Shown one piece after another: positions 22,920-36,900 of a DNA stretch of 64,000 bases (its first letter is position 1; every line of letters begins with the position of its first letter). Position numbers and translations under genes: made by a program. Below the pieces are notes generated by a model. It was not told where the DNA came from and did not search any database. It worked only from the letters and a program-made list of their open reading frames with translations. Source of the DNA: Ptychodera flava (taxonomy: Eukaryota; Hemichordata; Enteropneusta; Ptychoderidae); contig NC_091947.1 of the NCBI RefSeq assembly GCF_041260155.1, forward strand, positions 28,977,615 through 29,041,614, written 5' to 3'.

Positions 22920-23300
22920 TGGAAAATATAGACTTTCCAGTCCCCATTTAAAGTGAACGTGCCTCAGGAACAGATATTCGGACTCTCAAACTTTTCCAAT
23001 ATTTTTCAGATCTAGCACGTATGGGGGGCTCATTTTAAAGTTCTTGGTGTAAGAAAACTTTTCACCTGCTTAGTTTTTCGAAAATCGAAAATTTTATTCT
23101 TTCTCCACAGAGTTAACACAGGGATGGCGGCCATTTTGAATTTCAAACACGGGTAAATCTCGGGTATTTTGTCTCTCCATTACCAAAATTTGCACTGTGA
23201 CCTCCGATTTTTATTCTTGATTTTGAAAGAGAATGGTTGAAATATTCCTTACGGAAAGTTTGAGCAAAAGTTCAAGACTTTCACTTTCGAGACGCATACT
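22920..23300. repeat. dispersed repeat, related copy at 57780-57955
   Basis: The part containing GAATGGTTGAAATATTCCTT and GAAAGTTTGAGCAAAAGTT aligns with GAATGGTTCAAAGTTTCCTT and GAAAGATTGGGCTAAAGTTT near 57870-57920. No coding potential or terminal structure is visible. Boundaries are approximate. Confidence 0.5.
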
Positions 23301-23714
23301 ACTTCAACCAATAAGAGTTTATGGTCTGTAGTTTGAACTGCCACGGATGCATATATATCCAAATCGCCACCCACTCAGGGTATTACGGCAACTCCTATTT
23401 TCTAGTCATCATTTTAGTCTAATCACTGTTACCTACAACAATCAATTACAAAGAAAACGACATTAGTTTTATCATGTTCACAGTTAAAAATCTGTGCTTA
23501 AAGTCAACCACAGGATGTATTTCAATGGACATAGCTAAGAATATTTACAAACATGTAAGTATTGGATGTTACGCTATTTTACCTGAAATAAACGAATACT
23601 TTCATCGTGTTACAACCGTTAACTTCATAATTTAGGCTGGCACGCACTTTGGGACTGAAACCCATTAATTTGGCTCAAAATTCCAGTACAAGCATTTTTC
23701 GCATGTTGCCATAT

Positions 23715-23958
23715 TTAAAGGGAGGGTGTCGTCGGAATTCTGCTCAAAGGTAACTGCTAGGAACCCTACGACCGATGTAAACAATGTATCTAGGGTACGT
23801 TGGCGGGTGATGGAAGTTAAAACATGTTTCTTAACAACGAATATAGTAAAAGTTAAATGTTTCAGCTGACGGGATGCATCTAGCTAGCATGCATAAAATA
23901 CATTGTTTGTAAACAAGAAGGTCAAATATGTAGTTCCCGCGACACCCTCCCTTTTTAA
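23715..23958. mobile_element. MITE with ~15-bp terminal inverted repeats
   Basis: The left end AAAGGGAGGGTGTCG mirrors the right end CGACACCCTCCCTTT. TTAA flanks both sides (23715-23718 and 23955-23958), which could be a piggyBac-type target-site duplication. Internal sequences are also inverted (GTAAACAATGTATCT near 23777; ACATTGTTTGTAAAC near 23900). Length ~240 bp, no coding capacity, so non-autonomous. Confidence 0.75.
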
Positions 23959-24819
23959 AATCGAAGATAGTGGCTAATATCCCGTATTTACGCAATTTTG
24001 ATAACATTTCATATTCTGCTGATCACTGTTATGAAGTCGCTATTTGAAGAACGTGATAGATGTCTATTCTAAGATTTCAAATTATTTTCGTCAGAATTTT
24101 GGGCACACATACCTTCGTGTGTCCTTTGAGAATTTCGCCTGTTTTACTTTCTAGTCATGTAATAAAGTTCATGTATTTGCAAAGGCAACACAGTAAATTT
24201 TCTATGGTGTTTGTTCAACGTCTTTTTTTTCAATTTAGACCATCACTTTTTGTTAATATCTAATGACTACCTAACTACTACAAACACATTTTCCGTTCAA
24301 GCTAAATTACCAGATAACATCTACTGTGAACAGATTTTACACCAGTCCCTTGCAGGCTTGAGAAGGTTCAAAATTTCTCATCATTTTGTTTTTCAATGAA
24401 TATTTTAAGATAAATTAAAACAGCGTCACAAATCGATTGCTGTTATTAAACATTGCATTAAAATTCGGTAAATAAGTACAATAGGCGAACTTTCCATCCA
24501 GTAAGCCTGCTATACCTGTGTCATTGTCGATAACTCGTACATTAAATACAAGTTTACATTTTGGAATTGTAACTATTTCCTTTGCTAGCCCTCTATTTAT
24601 CGCTTTTCTGTTGTAAAAAGTAGCATTTGAAAAGAGTGAAATATGTGAGGTGTTTCCTTGCTCAAACAGTATTACGGTGATCTGAGCCACAGACAACTGA
24701 ATCTGAACCCAAACCATGCCAAAATGAGCCAGGAAAGGAATAGCGCCTCTACTCAATGAACCAAACTATTTCTCTCTTTCGTTTTCATATCCTGACATGC
24801 GCAGTGCGTGGCGGTTAGA

Positions 24820-24880
24820 GATGACGTTTGAATAGACCAATCAGAGAGCAGTATTTTGGTACAATTTTCAAAAACATCAG
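24820..24880 (+). promoter_or_regulatory. PRC1 promoter: CHR-like elements and CCAAT box
   Basis: A CCAATCAG (NF-Y-type) box starts at 24837, between a TTTGAA (24827-24832) and a reverse TTTGAA (TTCAAA, 24867-24872). In mammals, G2/M genes including PRC1 are controlled by CHR elements (TTTGAA/TTCGAA) bound by DREAM/MuvB, together with NF-Y CCAAT boxes. Here the second CHR is 25 bp downstream of the CCAAT, ahead of the ATG at 24983. Motif match only. Confidence 0.45.
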
Positions 24881-24982
24881 AGCGTTCCAAGCTAACAAGT
24901 CAACGGTGCTTTAAAAAGAAAATTGACAAATTTTATGCAACGCATCGGGCTGACTATTGACTGAATCCGTCATATGTTGTAA

Positions 24983-27900
24983 ATGACGATGGAGAACCAG
25001 AAGTAAGTATTATCTTGGAAGGATCTGGCGAGAACTCAAAGTGTTAGATACGTTGTGATTGGCATGTGTCGGAGTGCGGTTAACTTCAGCAATCAAAGCT
25101 TGCAAATTTTGGCATCAATAATCAAAGCCATGTCTTACAACTAAACTGTTTTGCTACTAAGCCTGCCCTCAGTTCTGATTAGAAATCATACACAGCTGTT
25201 AGGATGTGCATTATCGGGTCGGGATATCGAGAAAATAGACACAAACTTACCTGTAAGATAGTAAAGTACCGACGCTAAGTCAACCGGAAACGGACGACAT
25301 GAAATTCAGTACCCCATATATAATTGGCGATGGTAACAGCCGTTTCTTTACATGTAATCAAAATTTTTTGAAGTAATCGGGAAGGAGAGCGATTTATTAT
25401 TGTTCGTAGAGTTTATGATAGCTTGGTTGCAATCGCTCTTCTCTGTCAGACTTTAGAAAATACTTTCTGACATGCCCATGTCTCCACATCACAGTGGACT
25501 GGATTTTATCATCCAATCCAATGGTCTGATCATGCGCTTTGCTCCAGGAAATTCAAATATTTTAGGAAAAGTATCGTAGAACAAGATATTGTACCCTGTC
25601 ATCCATTTGCAATCTTGTCCAGGCCCTGATTTCGTTTGCCTCTTGTTCTACCTCCCATAGTCGTGGTTATTTATTAATAGACGCCTGTGTGTACCAGCTG
25701 ACAAGTTTTACATGCACCTGAGATATGTGTGAACATAAACTTTGGATCAGTGCTAGACTGCACAAATTTGCCAAATCCTTTCAGACAGCTGCAACTTCTG
25801 TGTGTTGCATTTGTAAACTTAAGACATCACTGGACTAGTTCTGAACGTTGAATGGGTGTGGCACACACAATGACTATGTAACTTCCAGTGAGAAAATTTG
25901 AAATGCTGCATATAGCCTGCATAAACTAATTGTATGTATTAATCAATAGTGACTTTATACATGCCAATGTATATTTTTGTCGCTGTAATTGATTTTGACT
26001 TTTTTCCTTGAATTTTGTAAATATTTCTCTGGTATGTCTAATTTGAATACAATGAAAGGGCTTTTGTTTTTAAATCACATCTTTCTATGAATCAGTGCAT
26101 TTTGCCGATGAACATAAGAAGTATATATTTGCATCGATGGGTTTATGTCAGTACATTCTGTTTTCCAGATCCACAGGCAGTGTACAGCAACTGTTGTATT
26201 GACCAAACTTACATGTAATAGTGATAAGACAGAGCCAGACCTCACTGGAACATATTGCTTCATGTCTTATTGGAAAGTAAACTCACAAAGTGTTGCAAAA
26301 TTACCAGGATAATCTTTTCACCTTCAAACAGATCCAATCAGAATCGCATTATATTTGTTTCTGTTGCATAGGTGTACATGTTGCTTATGAAAAGTGGCCA
26401 ATAACTTCTTGATACCCTGTTTTCTTAGCATTTTACAGTCCCTTTGTAAGTTAGTGGAATTACACCACTGCTTTTTGATCTGTGACATTCTGATTCTAAA
26501 GATTCATATCGTCCCCATGTGTATTTATTAAGACAGGTTTTGTCAAAGCCAGTAAACCAATAATACCATAGTTACTGATTTCCTCTTACCCAGTTCCCAA
26601 ATCATTTGTATGTATGAGTATTTGTTCCCCAATCCTTGAAGCATAAACACCAGATTGCCTGAAACTATTCATGTAATGTATAGCTGAATGAAGTTTCCAC
26701 TGACCTCATAATGTTTGGTGAAAACACATCTCACTGTGTGTCAGTGGTGATACAAATGTCTTTGTAAATATGACAACTTCATTGCCTATATCATTCTCTC
26801 ATGACTTGTGGTAGATTGAAGCAGACTTGTGTTGTAACACCCCAATTTCAATTGTATTTCTTTTCTTGGTTTAATTGAAGTAAGTGAGTCAGAATTCAAA
26901 CTTCAGAAGCCACCATTGAATACTAATTTAAAGCACAAGATTTGAGCTCTCTGAGTTTGTCCAGGAATGTATATCTATAAGGGTTATATGAAGTCAACAT
27001 AGATGAGTCAATCCAAAAGTCAGAGATAAAGGACAATTTTTTGCCCAGATCAGTGCATTTTGCATAGATACGGGTGGCAGTAGATCAGCAATTAGTAATA
27101 TTTATGGTACAAGTGTGTAGATGACTACTGAGTGTAAACAAGAGAAACATCAGAGGAATTTCTTCCATTTGTAAAGAGATCTCAACAACTTAGAACAATT
27201 GTTGTTAGAATATGCTATGATTTTATACTTTTTCATAATTAATAATACACCTTCACATCTCTTTTTCTAGAGAGGTTATGAAGAATGAAGTAGGAGCACA
27301 TCTGGTGCAAGCATTGGAGCGACTGCACTCAATATGGGATGAGATTGGTATCGGGGAGAGCCAGAGGGCTGACAGACAGGAAGTAGTCATGCATCACCTG
27401 CGTGCTCTCCTTGATGAAATGGTGTCAGAGGAAGAGGGACTCAGGCAGAAATTACTGAAAAGTGTGGAATCGTGTGGACAGGAATTGTTGAAATTATGTT
27501 TGGAGCTCTCTCTAGCTCCATATGAAGTAAGTGAATTATACAAGAGTGTCATCTCAACCTTGACATTGCATACTTTATGCCTAATTTACACTTGTTTGTG
27601 TGATTGGGCAAAAGTACGATAGCTGTATAGTTTTTGATGTCTTATATTCTTTTCCATACAGTATGTTTTGGTACGAAGTTGTATCAGCCCAGCCAGCACA
27701 ATGCACCGTGTTTGATTTATAAAATTGTTATTGTTGACAGATGAGTTGTACTCTGCTGTATGATACAGATGTCAACAAAAACATTTGACATAAGTCACAT
27801 TACATGTATAACAGGCATTTCAATTGGTTTGGGAAGTAGAACAATTTTATGAACAGAACAAAAATTCTATATAATTTATCAATATTAATAAACAGAACAA

Positions 27901-30900
27901 AAAATCAATATAATTTATCAATATTTAATAAACAGAACAACAACACTGGAAAGTACCGGTACATCAGAAGGTACAGGTAAATGGAGATTTTAAAGGAGAA
28001 ATACATATTTCAACTGTAGACCCTAAAGAACTTTTTCAAGGAGTCTATGCATTGACTGAATTTCAGGAACTGCATCATGTTGTGAGTCTACCGGTAATCA
28101 TAGACCCCTCTCAAGGGTCTATGGTCTAATCTGTCTTGGTGTTTTGCCTGAAACCGTTGAATGCCATCAATGCATGTCAGTAGTACAAAATGTGCTGAAC
28201 AAATGAGTGCACTCCATATCAGCAGTTGGTATATGTGTGTTGCTTTTGAAATCCCATACTTGTTTGTTGAACATTAAGTTCACAAGTTTCATTGCATTTT
28301 AGGTGAAACACATTCATTCCTATCCAATGTAATGATCAATGTACATTTCCAAAACAAAACTTACACTACGACCTACATTATCCATAATTGGATAGTTTGA
28401 ACCTAAATTTCCTAAAGTTCATCACTCAGTTACAGGCAACTGTAATGAAAAGACATAAACAACTATACAAACTGTACAAAGACATCTTCACATGTACATC
28501 TTGTACTTCTATATAATGGCATTCTGCTTACCTCTCCTTCCCACAGCCTGAGGAGAATTTGACAGTTCTTCAGCTGGAAAAAGATCTCCGAACACAAGTG
28601 GACAAGCTGAGCAAAGTGAAACATGACAGACTTCAGAAACTGAAAAAACTGAAAGAAACAGAGCAACACCTGTGCGATGTACTTTGTACCACTCCATACT
28701 ATGTACCTACAGGCAGTGTACCCAGTGAAGAACAACTGGAGACTTTGCAAGAACACATCGATTCTTTGAAATCTGAAAAGGTAAAAAGTGTTTTTCTTTC
28801 AAAAAGGCCTCAGACCAAATAATTTTTTTTCTTTGTTATAATAGAAATTTGTTATTATTACAGCAATGCTAGATAGCAGTTTCAAAGTTTCAAGAGAAAT
28901 AAATCATTTGATTTTGTTTCTTGCACAAAAAAATCGAGATAATTTGTAGGAATAATGTTTTACCATATTCAGATGTTTCTCCTCCTTAAAGCAAGGAATC
29001 TAGTTCAGTTGGTTTAAATATAGTCTGGAAATGATGAAAATATATGAGTGAAATTTTTCAATGTCTACACAGCAGCTTGTTATGAAATCATGAGGTGTGT
29101 ATGTGCTCAGGATGAAAAACAGCGTGTATAATACCATCAGGCATCCTTAGCTTGTTACCACCCAGAGATGCAACCCCATTGTTTTCCATGGCATTCCTCT
29201 GGGGATTTGTCCCAGTAAATCCGGCAGTCTGGGGTCTGGATTAGGGGACAAGTAATTTATTTGCTCTGACTAAATGGATTTGTCATTCATTCTACTAACT
29301 AGTCTTGTTGACAAGTGACTTACACTCAGTGCAGTGGTATGATAAAAGAATGAATGTTGGACCACCAAAACTACATCTATCGAGAATACCTAGTGATTTT
29401 TCACCAGTGTCTATTACAGTATGGATGTTGTGGTTGTGGGCACCATGGTATGCTAATTGGATCTGCCAGACCTTGTATACACACACAGAAGGAAATTGGA
29501 TAGGATCAGAGATTTAAAATAAAAAAAAATTGTATGTGTAATAATTTTTGGTTTTTGCTTATCTCTCGAAATGTATTTAATTTTTATCTGATGTAGGAAA
29601 AACGTTCCAACATCTTCACAAAAACCAAACAGAATATCATTGTGATACTTGAAGATCTGGAGCAGTGTCCCAACACATCGTTTGAACGTGACATTGTATG
29701 CGAGGAAGAAGATTCATTCCTGCTTTCCAGTGAGAACATGGCTGCCTTGAAAACTCTGTACACAGAGGTATGAGAATTCAAAAACATACTTTTTATCAGG
29801 GCACTATATCTGTTATTTAAAAGAGGGAAAATGGTGCTATGCCTGATAAATATTCCAGATAATCACTGTAGTGTCAATTCTATTTTTAGGAGAAGAAGAT
29901 GAATAACTTGGTATTTTACCTCTTTGTGAATTTAGAAAACAGGAATGATAAGCAGGGAAAGGTCACAACCATAATTGCACATGTTTTGCATTCAAACCCT
30001 GGACAAAGGGGGACACATTACTGTTTTAGTCGGCTTTGTTTTTTATTTGAGAAAGTCATTTGTATTGATGTGGGAGCCTTGAAGCATGCTGGAAGAGTGG
30101 TTGACAAAACAGCTCAAGCCGTCTCTTATACTTCGTTCATACAGGCAAAAATTGAAACGTTTCAGCGACTTTATTTGTGATTTGTAAACACAGGGGATTA
30201 ATAGTTTGGGTCCGCTCGTGTCCATACTCACAAAATTAAGCCATTGTTTTGATATTTAAGACGTCTTAATGCCCCTCCTCGAGTTCAAAAGGTGTGTATG
30301 GCCAAGCATACTGTGGATAAACTCACAAACTCACAAACCTCGCTTCAAACAAATTACGATATCAAAAAACCACCAACGGAAGAGCGATATCAAAAAACCA
30401 CCAACGGAAGACTTAATAGAAATGCTTTCACTAATTCTAAAACACAACAGTTTTGAATTTAACAAGCGATACTTCCGTCAAACCCGCGGCTGCAGCATGG
30501 GATCGAATGCGTCGCCGGAAATCGCCGACATTGCTTTTCATGAACTTGAAAAGAAAATAATCGTAAACAACAACACAACATTCACTTCTGGAAAAGATTC
30601 AGAGATGATGTCTTTGCAATCTTTCTGGGAACACAAACCGAACTCACTAATTTCATTCAAAAAATCAACACAATGCACCCAACGTTTAAGTTTTCATACG
30701 AAAACTCAACACAAGAAATTACATTCCTAGATGTAGTAGTTTTCAAAGGTGCAAGATACACAAAGAAATATCCTCGACATCAAAACACATACTAAACCAA
30801 CAGACACATTCCAATTTCTACATAGAGAATCGTGTCACCCGACAGCAACATTTAATGGCTTTATCAAAGGTGAAATCCTTCGATACGCTCGCACTTGTAA

Positions 30901-33900
30901 CAACAATGACGACTTCACTAAAAAAGTCGCTCTCTTTAGAAATAAACTACTCGACAGAGAATACACAAACAACGAAATTACGAATATAACAGACAAAATA
31001 AACCACAGTATTCGTAATACACTAACAAACCGTACAATTACACGTAAAGAAACATCAAACAAACTCATCTTCAGTACAACATACAGCCCCTACATAAAAA
31101 CAAAAGATCTTAAAGCAATTCTTTTGAAACATTGGGCCGAACTGGAGAAGGACTCAACTCTAAGGAATCTATTTCCAGAATCACCAATCGTTGCCTACAA
31201 GAGAAACAAAAACCTAAAAGACACACTAGTCAAAACAAAATTCACAGAAGTGGAGAAACAAAAAACAAACAAACCAGACCACCAAATGGACTCACAACGA
31301 GACCCAAACATTGATATTCTTGCCTCGCTATTCGATGAGTAAGATCACTAAAACACATTAAAATAATTTTTCACAAACCAAACAAGAAAGAATCTACATT
31401 GCGACTGATGAGAAACCACACTCGGGTTTCGAAACGCTAGCGTCAAGGGGCCACTCTATCAACTTTGTAACACCATAGGTCCGGCTGCGTCTCGCCATAA
31501 GCTTTCCCCACACAAACAAAACATTACCGTACACACTAATCCAAACTTCCCTACAAATATCCGAGGCGAAACAAACATTTTTTATTAACACAAACAATCG
31601 GATAAGAATGTAGGAACACATTTTTGAAACGAACCAAACACAAACTCGACCAAAAACATTTTGGATAGTTAGGTGGGGAGCCTCTTTCACACTTTATACA
31701 TTCGAAATTAGCAAGCTTATCTCGTCGTCGGACCAGTTATTACCACGAGATGTAGTACTGTGTTCGGCAGCCATTGCGAAAGTGAATATGTATGTTGGTT
31801 GTTGTTTGTTTTATGTTACAAATACCTGTCGCGTGAGGGCGTTTGAAACGCCTCTGAAGCGTCTCAGTCTGTCCATACAGCGATTTGCGGATAGAGTTAA
31901 TCCCTACAACGGCTCAGGTCGGGCCGACTGAACCGTCTCAAATCTGAAACGCTTCAGAACCACTTCGGAGTGTCCATACATGACTTTTTGTGCCAGTATT
32001 GGCCCAGAACCGTTTCAGAGACGTTTCAATGGCCTGTGTATGAACGGCATAATAGACAGATAAATAAAACAATGGCATACTTTCTGGTATAAACTATACA
32101 TACTGACTGGGCAACAACTCTTCCAACAAAAATCAAACCCAGCATACAAGACATGCAAGTCCGTTGTTTTTGATACTCACATTGAGCATCCTCATTTGAA
32201 TTCATGGTTTGGAAAAAAATGACGGAAAAATTTGTCCCGTATATTCATCACCTGTATATTGATAAGTAACTCAGACTGGTCTTTAGCCTGGCATTGTTTA
32301 ATCTTTGGCTGCGCCACCAGCACTGCTTGAGGGCTGTTAAACACAAGCAAAAGCATCACATACTTGCTCTCTTGTACTTGTTATTTGAAATTCCTGATAT
32401 TCTAGAAGCGGGCAGGAGCATTTAAGGAGATAGAAAATTACTAGTGTTTGTGTAGATTCCAGATTATGCAATATCTGTCGACTTTCCTAGATCTTAATTG
32501 AGGTTTGCATTAGAAGGAATTGGAATGTCAAGCCAAAACAGGCTATTTGTCTTCAGTGAGGAAAAGTTGTTTGTCAGTTTACTGCCGTACTGAGGTCAAT
32601 TTACCTTAAATATTTAAGCTTTAGAGTCAAATAAATTTGGAAGTTTTTTGCTCATGTTGTGTTTTATTGTTTCAGCTGCAAGGCAAGCAGAAGGAAGTGG
32701 CGGACATTGCAGACAGTCTGAGGGAAAGTATAACCACACTGTGGGATAGACTCATGGTGGACAGTTCTGAAAGAGAGAAATTCCTGGCAGAACACAGTGG
32801 TTATAAACCAAAAGTCATTGAAGCTGTAAGTGGGCTTCTCATGCTGTGTGTACAGTTGTTGCATTATCCATTACACGTATAAACAGGCTGGGGACTTCAA
32901 TTGTTTTTAGGAGACACTCGCCTTGTAATTTGTCAACTCTAAGTGATTTCTGTAAATACTGCCAACATGGGCCGTTCACAGTTTACGTCACTGTTCTCTC
33001 ATTAATATGCAAAAATAAATATTTGTCCGCATTTTTAGATTACGCTTTTGAAAATTACGCATGCAAGAACGACGAAAATACATCTCAGTGGGCGACTGCT
33101 AGTGTAACAGTGAATACTAAAAAACATATTCACGACTCAGAGTACAAGCTGCAAAAACAGCCACGCATGCAACATTGATAAAATTTGTCCGCATTTCAAG
33201 CTGCCTGTCCGATGTCGCGCGCGTACAGCTATATTTAGTAACAAACCTGTAACCGTGAACAAGGCTATACTGCCAACATGGGACTTTTGTTATTCATGTA
33301 AATAATATCTAAACACTACAATTACACTAAATTGTGTAAGTACTCTTAGAACATTATTCTCAGCTTACAATTCTGATTCTACAACACTTCTGAATTATGT
33401 ATAATCTGTATTGATAGTCATTGTCTTCTTGATTCATATTTATTATGTTGTTCAAAATTTATTAGATATGCTGTAGGAAATCTTACGTGTCATTTGATTA
33501 ATATATAATTTATGAATTGGTGGAGTCAAACATAAAATTTCAACTGATTTTATAAATCAATGGATGTAAGTACACAAGTATCCTTAACATGCCCAAGTTG
33601 GCTGGGGTGTAGTGCAACTTTGTCAGCTATCATGTCCAGAAACACAGAATTTGTGTTTCCTTTGAGTGCGAAAGTCAATTTTAGTTACTTTCATAAAATA
33701 TACCAGAGTCACTTTTTCCCAGATTTTTTGCCAAAATTTTGATAAATATCCGTAGCCAATAACATATGATGTCCATTTGGTCCAAAATTATCAAGAAAAA
33801 CACAGAAAAATTCATAAAAATGAGTAAATTTTGCACGAAAATTTTGGTGGGAAAAATTACAGCATTCAAAGGGTTATAGGTTTCTGAAGCCTTCCTAACG

Positions 33901-36900
33901 CTGGTGTAAGATTTCCTACTAATGCTACCATGGATATCTTTCAAACTTGATCTGATCTCTCCCTGGGTTTCTTATTTTTCGCGCAGCTACAAAAGGAAGT
34001 GGCACGTCTTGAAGAATTGAAAAAACAGAACATCCAGAGAGTGACTGAAGGAATCCGGGAAGAGTTGAAAACTTGGTGGGATAAGTGTTTTTACAGCCGA
34101 CAACAGAGACATGCTTTCACTGCCGCATATGATGGTAATTTACTCTCCCGCAGTCTAGACAAGTAATCTGAGTAAAGTAAAACTGAGGATTAAAAGATGT
34201 TACAGGGTAGACGCTAGTCTCTTTCTAAAGTCTATGGTTACAGACATTTATCTGTTTGGTAGAGTGCCTTTCAGCCAGCAAACATTTTATAAATACTCTA
34301 AGAATGCTAACCTATAAAGAACTTTCAACGTTGTATTTATGAAAGCTGACTGAATGTTGTGTGTCTGTTGCTTTTAAAGTTTTGGTCCTTATTGCTGTCC
34401 TCTTTAATGTGCCTACTCCATGACAGTGCAGTGGAAAGCCAGAAACAATGACATGCATATAGGCATAGTTTAGTAAGGGAATGGTGATACCAGTAAATGG
34501 AACAGCCATGAGTCAATCAAAGGCAATTATTTGTAAAAATTTCACTCATTTTATAAATATGAATAGAAATGTATATTTCTTTTAAAGAATATGAAATTGA
34601 ATACAAATTTCTGACTGTATAAATTCAAATTAGGTGCAGCAATATATGAATACAACCACTTTCTTGTTCCATTTTTGCATTTTAGACAATTTCACCGAAG
34701 AATTATTGGAGTTACACGACCAGGAGATACAGAAAGTGAAGAATTACTACAAGGAGAACAAGGAAATGCTGGATCTTGTCAAGAAGAGGGAAGACATGTG
34801 GAAAAAGATGCTGGAGTTTGAGGTAAACACACCGTGTACCAAATCCTAGTTGTTGTCAAGATGGCTAGGATTTAGCTGGCGATGAACACATCCTGCATGC
34901 AGTAGTTGCAGTTGTGTGTTTGCTTGAAATTCCAGCGTTTTTGCCCATGATGGCTGGCACTGACTCTAAATCATGCTGCACCAAGCTCTCACTCTAACAT
35001 CTCATTTTCTTACTTATTTCCTCTTTTCTGTCTCTTCTCTGTCACTGTTAATGCAAGCATGGTCTCTGTCTGACATTCTCAGTGTTTATTTGATGATTGC
35101 AATGCACTATGTGTTGTTTATGAGTAGTCTGTATATCAGATGCTTACCTCCCCAATTAATTCAACTTGCTGCCGCTTTAGCCATGTGTGTGCAAAGGTCA
35201 AGTTCTCACAGACAACAATAATACTCAGCATGGCCTCACTAACCAAGCATAATTACCTACCTATTCCAGCGCTCCACATCTCATGAGATATATGATTGTA
35301 TAATTGACAGAGTAAATCAAAAAGGAAGGTTTACAGTTTTGCGATGCACTGTTGCTTGGTTAGAAGTTAATTTATTGCCATTGTCTTTGGGATCTTGTTG
35401 CCACTGTGTACTGTTGGCATCAAGTTGAGCAAACCAAGGGACAAAGTATCTGACACAGGCTGTTGGTAGAGCAACATCTGGTGTAGTGTAGTTGGTAATT
35501 AAATAACCACTGAGTATTACAGCTAGCCAGTTTTTCTCTCTTAACATCCATAGGTAGGTATTATTAAGTAGCAATGAGGTCTTAATAAAACATTACCTCT
35601 CTTGTTTAACACCTGTATTAGCTAGGTTTGACAGTAATAGATATCTTTGTAGGTAGGTAAGTTAAATCTTCAATAGTGGCTCTTGTTAGCTTTCCTTGCT
35701 GTTGAAGTAAATGCACTATTAATTTGAATTTGCAGCACTTTCTCTTCCATTTCTAAGAGAAATGACATTGCCTATTGTGTTGTAATGATGTGTCTGTCAT
35801 TGGTGCATATATGCCAGAGTATGGTATGGGTGTGTTGACATATCATGGGTTTGGAAGGACAAAAGTACGGTTCAAAGTGTGGCACAGTCATTTGTGATAC
35901 AGAAGTTATAAGAATCTAATATGCTGAAATAGTTCTAATCATGGATCAGGAAGAATTTATATTTTGCAAAACCAATAAGAAAAGTTGTAGAATCTACCTC
36001 AACATCAGTCACTGTGGTGAAAGACATGTTAAAGTATTTCTTGTAGTGGTTGATCGAGAATTTGTTGAAATCAGAGAATTTCACCTACAATGATGCTTTT
36101 TCCTAAAACACATTCAATATCTTTCATCAAAGCACTTAAATATATTAAATATGAGGACTTACCGAGTAAAAGACTAATTTAGCTGATGTAATAACACTAT
36201 TGGGAAATGTCAAAATAGGTCAAGTGTGACAATGTGGAAAGTTGCAAAGCCGTGAATTTTCCATCTGCTGTTTCATTTCAGATATACAAAGTTTTGAATC
36301 TATAGAATATCACGGCTGAAATAGAGTATTTTAAAAAAGTCTGAATTGCTGCATTTAGATGCCAGGTAGCTCAAAATATGTTACTCATTTAGTTTGCTAT
36401 TCATGTATGAGGAGAGAGCTAGTAGAGACTTCTAGATGGCGAGGCCTTGAAAACCCCTAGACAATCATATATCAGATGTTAAGAAGAGCAGACATCAGAT
36501 ACTAGGGATTAGTTTAGGTAACCTAACATTGAAGATGTTTCACAAATTACCTCTGAAATCCAATAAAAGTTGATTTAGACACATTCTAAACAGAAAATGA
36601 CTGAAGTTTTTCATACAAAACTTTGTCAAAGCTTCTTGTAGAGGAGAGGACATTGTGTGTTACAACTGAGTAAATCCAATTTGACATTAACAACTAGGTA
36701 ATGTGAATATCATCAACTGAAATTTTTTTGAGCCAATAACAGATAATGCATGTTGAATTTTTCTGACACAAATATCAGATCCAATCATTTCACAGATTAC
36801 TTTGTGTGATATTGCTCACCACGGCCTAACTTCATCAGCTAATTTTTGCCAACATTAATTTCCAAAAAAATTATATGAAAAGCAATAGAGTGTGAATTGA

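Larger units (their letters stand above)
22307..24780. other. intergenic region between the heat-shock array and PRC1
   Basis: No supported gene. It holds a dispersed repeat (22920-23300) and a MITE (23715-23958), annotated separately. A minus-strand open stretch at 24415-24756 has no ATG at its start and no recognisable product. Confidence 0.5.
30134..32046. mobile_element. insert in PRC1 intron 4 bounded by imperfect terminal inverted repeats
   Basis: The left arm (30134-30167) begins CGTTCATACAGGC and contains ATTGAAACGTTTCAG. The right arm (about 32010-32046) read in reverse begins CGTTCATACACAGGCC and continues ATTGAAACGTCTCTG. The right half also holds repeated TGAAACG/CTGAAGCG and TGTCCATACA motifs (31841-31972). 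The simplest reading is a TIR-type non-autonomous element into which the Penelope-like element inserted. Inverted flanking repeats of the retroelement itself are an alternative. Confidence 0.5.

Noticed and set aside
24415-24756. 113-codon minus-strand frame divergent from PRC1
   Set aside because: It starts with TTG, has no motif and is not needed to explain the promoter.
29899-30180. 93-codon frame after PRC1 exon 4
   Set aside because: Lies in intron 4 and runs into the TIR arm of the insertion; no family match.
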